Of a DNA stretch of 42,404 nucleotides, positions 23,530-31,251 are shown piece by piece. The DNA is from Bacillota bacterium (GTDB taxonomy: Bacteria; Bacillota; Sulfobacillia; Thermaerobacterales; RSA17): NCBI GenBank assembly GCA_017577485.1, contig PKRI01000014.1, positions 1-42,404 on the forward strand. Reading direction: 5' to 3'. The notes under the pieces are model-generated. The model saw only the letters and a list, made by a program, of their open reading frames with translations, was not told where the DNA came from and did not search any database. Every line of letters starts with the position of its first letter. The first letter of the stretch is position 1. A program made the translations under genes and the position numbers.

Positions 23530-25587
23530 GTGGGATGGAGCCTGACCCGGCAGATCCTGGAGTCGAGGCGGGTCGAGGGGGAGTGGGCCCGCGGGAGCGT
23601 GCTGGCGGTCAGGGTCGACCAGGTGTTGACCCATGACCTGCTGGGCGCCCTGGTGTTCCTGCAGTTCGCGGCCCTGGGCGTCCCGCGGGTGCGGGTACCC
23701 CTGGCCGCGGCCTACGCCGACCACAGCGTCTTCCAGGTGGACGCGTTGATGAGCCGGGATCAGCACTTCATCCGCACCGCCGCCCGCAAGTTCGGCGCGT
23801 ACTACAGCCCGCCGGGGGCCGGCATCTGCCACCAGGTGCACCTGGAGCGGTTTGCCGCCCCCGGCGGCATCCTGCTGGGGTCCGACAGCCACACGCCCAC
23901 GGCGGGCGGGATGGGGATGTTCGCCGTGGGCGCCGGCGGCCTGGACGTGACCGTGGCCCTGGCGGGCGGCGTTTACCGTCTGCCGGTGCCTCGTGTGACC
24001 GAGGTGCGGCTCTACGGCCGGCTGCGGCCCTGGGTCACCGCCAAGGACGTGATCCTGGCGCTGGTGGGCCGCCTGACCGTCAAGGGCGGGCGCGGCCGCG
24101 TCTTCGAGTTCACCGGGCCCGGCGCCGCCGCCCTTACGGTGCCGGAGCGGGCCACCATCGCCAACATGTGCACCGAGCTGGGCGCCGTGTCGGGCATCTT
24201 CCCCAGCGACGGCCAGACGAAGGCGTACCTGGAGGCCGTGGGCCGCGCCGGCGACTGGCGCCCGCTGGAGCCGGAACCGGGCGCCCGCTACGACGACGTC
24301 ATCGAACTGGACCTGGATGAACTGGAGCCGCTGGCGGCCTGCCCGGGCATGCCCGACCGGGTGCGCCCGGTGCGGGAGATCGCCGGCATCGCCGTGGACC
24401 AGGTGCTGGTGGGAAGCTGCACCAACGGCTCCTACAGCGACATCCGGCAGGTGGCCGACGTGCTGGCGGGCCGGCGGGTGCACCCCGACGTGGAGTTCGT
24501 CATCAACCCCGCGACGCGCTCGGCCGTGCTCCGGCTGGCCAGGGAAGGCCGGCTGGAGGCGCTGCTGGCGGCGGGCGTCAACCTGTCGGAGGCCACCTGC
24601 GGGCCGTGCCTGGGCCTGGTGCACGTGCCGCGGCCGGGCGGGGTGAGCCTGAGGACCTTCAACCGCAACTTCCCCGGCCGCAGCGGCCTGGTGGAGGATC
24701 AGGTCTACCTGGTGTCGCCGCTGGTGGCGGCCGTGGCCGGCATCACCGGCCGGCTGGAGGACCCCCGGGACTGGGCGGCCAGGGAGGCGGCCGCCGGGAA
24801 GCCGGTGGAAGCCCCGGCGGCGGTGGCGGCGCCCGAGGGGCGCGCGCTCCACGACGACCTGATCCCGCCGGCTCCCGAAGACGAAGCGGCGGCCATCGCG
24901 CTGCCCGTGACCGGGGACATGCAGGCCCTGCCGCCCCTGGACCCTTTCCCCGGCAGCCTGGAGGCCCAGGTGGTGGGCGTCTTCGGCGACGACATCACCA
25001 CCGACGACATCGCGCCGGGCACCGGCGAAGCCCTGGCCCTGATGACCCACCTGCCGGCCATGGCCCGGCTGGCTTTCAGCCGCATGGATCCCGGCTTTGC
25101 GGACCGGGCCCGGGCGGCCGGGTGCGGGGTGGTGGTGGCGGGCCACAACTACGGCCAGGGCTCGTCCCGGGAAAACGCCGCCACCATGCTGCGGCAGCTG
25201 GGTGTGCGGGCGGTGCTGGCGCGGTCCTACGCCCGGATTCACCGCTCCAACCTGATCAACTGGGGCGTGCTGCCCCTGATCCTGGACCCGGACCTGCCCG
25301 GCGACGCCCTGCCGGCCCTGGGCGACCGCCTGGAATTCCGGTCCTGGCGGGAGCGGCTCGCGGCGGCGGCGCCGGGGGAGCCGCTGGCCGTCCGCAACGT
25401 GACCCGCGGCTCGGACATTCACGTCCACCACGACCTGACGCCGGAGGAACTGGAGATCGTGCTGGCCGGCGGGCTGTTCCCCCGCCTGCGGGACCGCTGC
25501 CGCGCCGGCGGCGGGCAGCCGGACCGCCCCGACGGTGGGGACGCGGGCCGCACCGGCCGGCAGCAACCGAGAGAGGAAGCCGGGTGA
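23530..25587 (+). CDS. Aconitase-family hydratase (single-chain, iron-sulfur)
   Basis: A 685-residue aconitase-superfamily hydro-lyase with catalytic and swivel domains in one chain, resembling the compact bacterial 'putative aconitase' type rather than AcnA or AcnB. Probable [4Fe-4S] ligands are Cys 297 in VGSCTNGSYSD and Cys 357 and Cys 360 in TCGPCLG. Other motifs are LLGSDSHTPTAGGMGMFAVGAGG and, in the swivel domain near residue 538, GHNYGQGSSREN. DDITTDDIAPG is also present. A Pro/Ala-rich linker joins the domains near residue 420-450. It may serve as aconitase, homoaconitase, isopropylmalate isomerase or mesaconase/citramalate hydratase. With a CoA-transferase and an HMGL-type lyase next, the last is attractive, but the sequence cannot decide. 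Start GTG 23530 has GAGGG upstream. Confidence 0.87.
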   Translation: MGWSLTRQILESRRVEGEWARGSVLAVRVDQVLTHDLLGALVFLQFAALGVPRVRVPLAAAYADHSVFQVDALMSRDQHFIRTAARKFGAYYSPPGAGICHQVHLERFAAPGGILLGSDSHTPTAGGMGMFAVGAGGLDVTVALAGGVYRLPVPRVTEVRLYGRLRPWVTAKDVILALVGRLTVKGGRGRVFEFTGPGAAALTVPERATIANMCTELGAVSGIFPSDGQTKAYLEAVGRAGDWRPLEPEPGARYDDVIELDLDELEPLAACPGMPDRVRPVREIAGIAVDQVLVGSCTNGSYSDIRQVADVLAGRRVHPDVEFVINPATRSAVLRLAREGRLEALLAAGVNLSEATCGPCLGLVHVPRPGGVSLRTFNRNFPGRSGLVEDQVYLVSPLVAAVAGITGRLEDPRDWAAREAAAGKPVEAPAAVAAPEGRALHDDLIPPAPEDEAAAIALPVTGDMQALPPLDPFPGSLEAQVVGVFGDDITTDDIAPGTGEALALMTHLPAMARLAFSRMDPGFADRARAAGCGVVVAGHNYGQGSSRENAATMLRQLGVRAVLARSYARIHRSNLINWGVLPLILDPDLPGDALPALGDRLEFRSWRERLAAAAPGEPLAVRNVTRGSDIHVHHDLTPEELEIVLAGGLFPRLRDRCRAGGGQPDRPDGGDAGRTGRQQPREEAG

Positions 25588-25593
25588 CCGTCG

Positions 25594-26895
25594 ATGGCGC
25601 CTGAAGCACGCAACAGCCAAGCACATGCCGGGCCCCTGGAGGGGTACCGGGTCCTGGAACTGGGCAACCTGGTCGCTGCACCCTTTGCCGGCCGCCTTTT
25701 CGCGGAATTCGGCGCCGAGGTCATCAAGGTCGAGCGGCCCGGCACCGGCGACGAGCTTCGCCAGTGGCGCCGGTTCGGCAGCGGCGACTCCCTGTGGTGG
25801 CAGCTCAGTTCCCGCAACAAGAAGTCCATCACCCTGGACCTGCGGCGGCCCGAAGGGCAGGAACTGGCCCTGGAACTGGTCCGGCGCTCGGACGTGGTGC
25901 TGGAGAACTTCCGCCCCGGCACCCTGGAGAAGTGGAACCTGGGTCCCGACGCCATGCGGGCCGTCAACCCCGATGTGATCCTGGTGCGGATCTCTGGGTA
26001 CGGTCAGACGGGCCCCTACCGCGACCGGCCCGGTTTCGGCGGGGTGGCCGAGGCCATGGGCGGGATCCGCTACCTGACCGGCTATCCCGACCGGCCGCCC
26101 ACGCGGGTGGGCATAAGCCTGGGCGACTCGCTGGCGGGCATGTTCGGCGTCATCGGCGCCCTGATGGCGCTGCTGCGGCGGGAGAAGGCCCGGTCCCGGG
26201 ACGGCGGCGGGGGCGGCCAGGACCGCAGCCCGGCCCGGGGCCTGGGTGACGGCCTGCCGGGGACGGGCCAGGTGGTGGACGTGGCGCTGTATGAGGCAGT
26301 CTTCGCCTTGATGGAGGGGCTGGTGCCCGAGTACGACGGCTACGGCATCGTGCGGGAGCGGACGGGCAACCGCATCCCCGGCGTGGCGCCGTCCAGCACC
26401 TATCCCTGCAGCGACGGCCACTGGATCGTCATCGGCGGCAACGGGGACCGGGTGTTCCCCCGGCTGATGCGGGCCATCGGCCGCGAGGACCTGGCCCAGG
26501 ACCCCCGGTTCCAGGACAACCCGGGACGGGCCGCCCACCAGGACTTCCTGGACGACGTCATCGCGGGGTGGACCTCCCAGCGCCCGCTGGAGGAAGCCCT
26601 CCGCGTCATGGTGGAGGCGGGGGTGCCGGCGGGACCCATCTACAGCGCGGCCCAGATCGTCGAGGACCCGCACTTCCAGGCCCGCGGCATGCTGGAAACG
26701 CACCGGGCGCGGCTGGGCGACGGTGTGGAGCGGGAGGTCCGCTTCCCCGGGGTGGTGCCGAAGCTGGACCGTACCCCCGGCGGCGTCCGCTGGCTGGGGC
26801 CGGAACTGGGCGCCCACAACGACGAGATCTATTGCGGCTTGCTGGGCCTGGACCCGGAGCGCCTGGCCCGGCTCAAGGAACAGGGGGTCATCTGA
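25594..26895 (+). CDS. Family III CoA-transferase (CaiB/Sct-like)
   Basis: A 433-residue CaiB/BaiF-type CoA-transferase that moves CoA from a donor such as succinyl-CoA to a carboxylic acid. The fold-typical N-terminus LEGYRVLELGNLVAAPFAG, EVIKVERPGTGD, SRNKKSITLDLR and LENFRPGTLEKW are present. The catalytic aspartate is likely Asp 178 in ISLGDSLAGMFG. A low-complexity insertion (about residues 196-225, Gly/Arg/Asp-rich) separates the two halves. The stop overlaps the lyase start by 1 nt, so the products are made together; this pairing of family III transferase and HMGL-family lyase resembles the Chloroflexus citramalate CoA-transferase/citramalyl-CoA lyase pair. Confidence 0.88.
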   Translation: MAPEARNSQAHAGPLEGYRVLELGNLVAAPFAGRLFAEFGAEVIKVERPGTGDELRQWRRFGSGDSLWWQLSSRNKKSITLDLRRPEGQELALELVRRSDVVLENFRPGTLEKWNLGPDAMRAVNPDVILVRISGYGQTGPYRDRPGFGGVAEAMGGIRYLTGYPDRPPTRVGISLGDSLAGMFGVIGALMALLRREKARSRDGGGGGQDRSPARGLGDGLPGTGQVVDVALYEAVFALMEGLVPEYDGYGIVRERTGNRIPGVAPSSTYPCSDGHWIVIGGNGDRVFPRLMRAIGREDLAQDPRFQDNPGRAAHQDFLDDVIAGWTSQRPLEEALRVMVEAGVPAGPIYSAAQIVEDPHFQARGMLETHRARLGDGVEREVRFPGVVPKLDRTPGGVRWLGPELGAHNDEIYCGLLGLDPERLARLKEQGVI

Positions 26896-27836
26896 TGCCG
26901 TCTGTGGTGATTACCGACGTGGTGACCCGCGACGGCTTCCAGAACGAGGCCGCGCCGGTGTCCACCGAGGACAAGGTCAGGGTGCTGGAGGGCCTGATGG
27001 ACGCCGGCGTGCGCTGGTTGGAGGTCACGTCCTTCGTCCATCCCCGCCTGGTGCCCCAGATGGCCGACGCCGAGGCGGTGATGCGGTCCCTGAAGCGGCG
27101 GCCCGGCGTCACCCTCAGCGTCCTGGTGCCTAACCTCAAGGGCGCCGAGCGGGCGCTGGCCACGGACCCCGACGAGGTGCGCCTGATCGTGTCGGCCAGC
27201 GAGAGCCACAACCGGGCCAACCTCAACCGCACCGTGGACGAGACGCTGCGGGACATGGCCGAGGTCGCGGCCTTCGTGCGCAGCCGCCGCCCGGACCTGC
27301 CCGTGGCGGCCGCCATCAGCACCACCTTCGGCTGCCCCTTCGAGGGGAAGGTGCCCGTGCAGCAGGTGGTGCGCATCGTCCAGGCGCTGGTGGACATGGG
27401 CGTGGACCGGGTGGGCCTGGCCGACACCACGGGCGTGGGCAACCCGGCCCAGGTCCAGGAGGTTACGGCCGAACTCCGCCAGCGCTTCCCCCAGGTGCAC
27501 TTCTGGCTCCACCTCCACAACACCCGGGGCCTGGCCCTGGCCAACGCCTACGCCGGCTACCTGGCGGGTATCCGCCAGTTCGACGCGTCGCTGGGCGGCA
27601 TCGGCGGCTGCCCCTTCGCGCCCGGCGCCACCGGCAACGTGTCCACCGAAGACCTGGTCCACATGTTCCACGAGATGGGCGTGGACACCGGCATCGACCT
27701 GGACCGCCTGCTGGCCGAGGGCCGGAAGCTGCGCGGGATCGTGGGCCACGACCTGGAGTCGGCGGTCCAGCGGGCCGGTAAGGCCTGCGACCTGCACTCC
27801 CTGGATTCCGCCCGCCGGGCCGACTCCCGGGCCTGA
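26895..27836 (+). CDS. HMG-CoA lyase-family enzyme (possible citramalyl-CoA lyase)
   Basis: A 313-residue TIM-barrel lyase of the hydroxymethylglutaryl-CoA lyase family, which splits a 3-hydroxy-3-methyl acyl-CoA into acetyl-CoA plus a keto acid. Landmarks are DVVTRDGFQNE (Arg 12/Asp 13 at the active site), LEVTSFVHP, SASESHNRANLNRT, LADTTGVGNP, LHLHNTRGLALAN with metal-binding His residues, and GGIGGCPFAPGATGNVSTED with catalytic Cys 239. All key residues are kept, so it should be active. Coupled to the CoA-transferase by a TGATG overlap. HMG-CoA and citramalyl-CoA lyases cannot be told apart by eye; the neighbours favour a CoA-transferase-fed substrate. Confidence 0.9.
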   Translation: MPSVVITDVVTRDGFQNEAAPVSTEDKVRVLEGLMDAGVRWLEVTSFVHPRLVPQMADAEAVMRSLKRRPGVTLSVLVPNLKGAERALATDPDEVRLIVSASESHNRANLNRTVDETLRDMAEVAAFVRSRRPDLPVAAAISTTFGCPFEGKVPVQQVVRIVQALVDMGVDRVGLADTTGVGNPAQVQEVTAELRQRFPQVHFWLHLHNTRGLALANAYAGYLAGIRQFDASLGGIGGCPFAPGATGNVSTEDLVHMFHEMGVDTGIDLDRLLAEGRKLRGIVGHDLESAVQRAGKACDLHSLDSARRADSRA

Positions 27837-27854
27837 CGGCCGGACCGGCGTAAG

Positions 27855-27875
27855 CCCGCGCCCGAGCGCCGCGGG
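27855..27875. other. Hairpin in the gap before the lipoprotein gene
   Basis: CCCGCG and CGCGGG form a 6-bp stem with a 9-nt loop, 19 nt downstream of the lyase stop. No T-tract follows, so a role as terminator of the catabolic operon is only possible. Confidence 0.3.
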
Positions 27876-27929
27876 GTGAAGGGAACCCGCGTGGACGGCC
27901 TGCGTCAACACCCGTGGGAGGAGATCTTC

Positions 27930-29378
27930 ATGAGGAGGTTGACGCTGGCGGCCGCCGTCCTGGCGCTGCTGCTGGCCGGCTGCGGCTGGCTGGGCGGGGC
28001 CGGTGACCCCGGTGGTGCGCCCGGCGGCGGGCAGGAGAGCCCCGGCGACGCCGCGCGGCAGGAGGCCGAGGTGCGCCGCGTGGTCGAGGAATTCGGCCGG
28101 CGGCTGCAGATGGTGTCGCTGCTGGGACCCGAGGACCAGGTCCGGCAGGCGATGGAGGAACACTACGGGCCTTACGTCACGCCGCAACTGCTGGAGGCGT
28201 GGCAGGCCGATCCCCTCAGCGCGCCTGGGAGGACGGTGTCCAGTCCCTGGCCCGACCGCATCGAGATCGACGCCGTGACGCAGCTGCCCGGCGGCGACTA
28301 CCAGGTGGACGGGCGGATCATCGAGGTCACCAGCGTCGAGCAGGGCACCGACCAGGCGGCGGCGGTCCGGCCCGTCACCCTGGTGGTCCGCCGCGTCGAC
28401 GACCGCTGGCTCATCGACCAGGTGACGCTGGGCGAGTACCGGGAGACGGCCCGGGTGGCCTACGAGAGCCGGGCCTACGGGTTCCGCGTGGCGCTCCCCG
28501 CCTCGTGGGAAGGCTTCACGGTGATGACCGGCTCCTGGGAGGGCCGCGCCCTGGTCGACGACCCCGGCGCCGCCGGGGGGCCGGTGCAGGCCGGCGACCT
28601 CGCGGCCCACGGGCCGCTGCTCAGGATCCGGCACCCGGCGTGGACCGCCCAGCGGCCGCGCCAGGACATCCCCATCATGGTTTTCACCCTCCGGCAGTGG
28701 GAGGATCTGCAGCAGGGGCGGTTCTCCGTGGGCGCCGCGCCGGTGCCGCCCACGGAACTGGCGCGCAACGAGGTCTACGTGCTGGCGCTGCCTGCCCGTT
28801 ACAACTACGAGTTTCCCGAAGGTTACGAAGAGGTGGAAGCCATCCTGGCCCAGAGCCCCGTGGAGCCGCTGCCGCTGACTCCCAACCAGGCGGAGGCGGC
28901 TGACATCCTGGCGTCGCTGCCAGCGCCCGCGGCGCCGGCGGCCGCGCTGCTGGAGGAGGACGCCGGGGCCGTGGTGGGCTGGTTCACCGCCCTGGAGGCC
29001 TGGCTGAAGGATGTGGTCCTGCTGCCCAACACCCTCCAGGAGCGGGGAGCCGAGGCCGACGGCGGCGTGCGGGAGCAGGCCCGCGGCGCCCTGCTGGCTT
29101 ACTTCGGCCCGGAGTATGCCGGCGGGATCCTGGACGCCTACTGGGTGCCGGCGTCCCCCGGCGAGGAGGTTTACAGCCTGGAGCCCACGGAGGCGCCGGG
29201 GATCCTGCCCTTCATGGCTGAGGTGCAGGTCCTGTCGGTGGACCGCTCGCAGGTGGTGATCCACGCCGAGAACCCGCCGCCGGCCCTGTGGGAGGACGTG
29301 ACGGTGACCTACCGCCTGTCCTGGCTGGAAGGCGAGGACTCCTTCCGCGTCGAAGCCATCAATATCGAAGGACGGTGA
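27930..29378 (+). CDS. Lipoprotein of unknown function
   Basis: A 482-residue protein I do not recognise. The N-terminus MRRLTLAAAVLALLLAGC is a clear lipoprotein signal with the lipobox LAGC, so it is probably anchored outside the membrane. The mature part begins with a predicted helical segment (REEVRRVVEEFGRRLQ-like) followed by a strand-rich region around residues 90-170. Next comes a stretch starting YGFRVALPASWEGFTVMTGSWEG that resembles the PsbP-like/lipoprotein domains seen in Firmicutes. A second helical-plus-strand module follows (from about residue 330) resembling the first. The two similar halves hint at an internal duplication of an NTF2-like fold, which is inference. ATG 27930 follows GGGAGGAG. 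Confidence 0.75.
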   Translation: MRRLTLAAAVLALLLAGCGWLGGAGDPGGAPGGGQESPGDAARQEAEVRRVVEEFGRRLQMVSLLGPEDQVRQAMEEHYGPYVTPQLLEAWQADPLSAPGRTVSSPWPDRIEIDAVTQLPGGDYQVDGRIIEVTSVEQGTDQAAAVRPVTLVVRRVDDRWLIDQVTLGEYRETARVAYESRAYGFRVALPASWEGFTVMTGSWEGRALVDDPGAAGGPVQAGDLAAHGPLLRIRHPAWTAQRPRQDIPIMVFTLRQWEDLQQGRFSVGAAPVPPTELARNEVYVLALPARYNYEFPEGYEEVEAILAQSPVEPLPLTPNQAEAADILASLPAPAAPAAALLEEDAGAVVGWFTALEAWLKDVVLLPNTLQERGAEADGGVREQARGALLAYFGPEYAGGILDAYWVPASPGEEVYSLEPTEAPGILPFMAEVQVLSVDRSQVVIHAENPPPALWEDVTVTYRLSWLEGEDSFRVEAINIEGR

Positions 29379-29426
29379 GGCCCGGCGGCGGCCGGGTCCA
29401 CCAAGCCCGATACCCGACGGGCCGGA

Positions 29427-29500
29427 GCCCTGGAGAAAGGCCCTGGATGAACCGGGCGCAGCGTGATGCCGTCCCGGGTCGTCCAGGGCTTGTGTTTTCG
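29427..29500 (+). promoter_or_regulatory. Structured leader with alternative stems upstream of dhaKLM
   Basis: GCCCTGGA occurs at 29427-29434 and again at 29440-29447, and both copies are exact complements of TCCAGGGC at 29482-29489. Only one can pair at a time. The downstream arm is followed at once by TTGTGTTTTCGG, a terminator-like T-rich stretch. It sits 79 nt before the dhaK start, so it could be an attenuator for dhaKLM or simply the terminator of the lipoprotein gene. Confidence 0.4.
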
Positions 29501-29578
29501 GGGCCGCAGGGGGCCGGTCCATCCCGGCGCCCCTGGCGCATAACCATGGTCAAGCCTGGGTGGAAAGGGGCGAGCGGC

Positions 29579-30612
<1,034 letters not shown>

Positions 30613-30616
<4 letters not shown>

Positions 30617-31251
30617 GCATCGAGGCCAGGGACATCGTGGCCTGGCTGCGGGCGGCGGCGGCCGCCCTGGAGGCCCAACGGGAGCAGTTGATCGAGCTGG
30701 ACCGGGCCATCGGCGACGGGGACCACGGCGCCAACATGGACCGGGGCTTCAAGGCGGCAATGCAGCGGGTCGAGGCCCTGGACACCACCGACATCGGCCA
30801 GATCCTGCGGACGGTGGCCATGGCCCTGATCGCCACCGTGGGCGGCGCTGCCGGGCCGCTATATGGGACCTTCTTCATGCAGATGGCCTCCCAGGCGGCC
30901 GGCAAGGCGTCGCTGTCGCCGGCCGAGTGGGCGGCGGCCCTGGAAGCGGGGCTTCAGGGGGTCATGGACCGGGGCCGGGCCCAGAAAGGCGACAAGACCA
31001 TGGTGGACGCCCTGGCGCCGGGGATCGAGGCCCTGAAACAGGCGCTGGCCGAGGGGGCGGACCTGGCCGAAGCCCTCCGGCGCTGCGCCGTGGCGGCGGA
31101 GGAAGGCATGCGGGCCACGATCCCCCTGGTGGCCCGGCGAGGCCGGGCCAGCTACCTGGGCGAGCGCTCGGCGGGTCATCAGGACCCGGGGGCGACCTCT
31201 GCCTACCTGATCCTGCGGGCGGCCGCCGAGGCCCTGGGTGCGGTTCCGTGA
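30613..31251 (+). CDS. dhaL: Dihydroxyacetone kinase subunit DhaL
   Basis: A 212-residue ADP-carrying subunit; its tightly bound ADP is rephosphorylated by DhaM and passes the phosphate to dihydroxyacetone on DhaK. The Mg/ADP-binding aspartates are Asp 30, Asp 35 and Asp 37 in LDRAIGDGDHGANMDRGF, and GDKTMVDALAPG and GRASYLGERSAGHQDPGATS are also family signatures. It is translationally coupled on both sides by GTGA overlaps, which should keep the K, L and M subunits in step. Confidence 0.95.

Noticed and set aside
23446..26817. A 1123-residue minus-strand open frame, and many other long antisense frames
   Set aside because: High GC keeps antisense frames open. Their translations are His/Gln/Gly/Pro-rich with no domain, and they lie opposite genes with clear family motifs.
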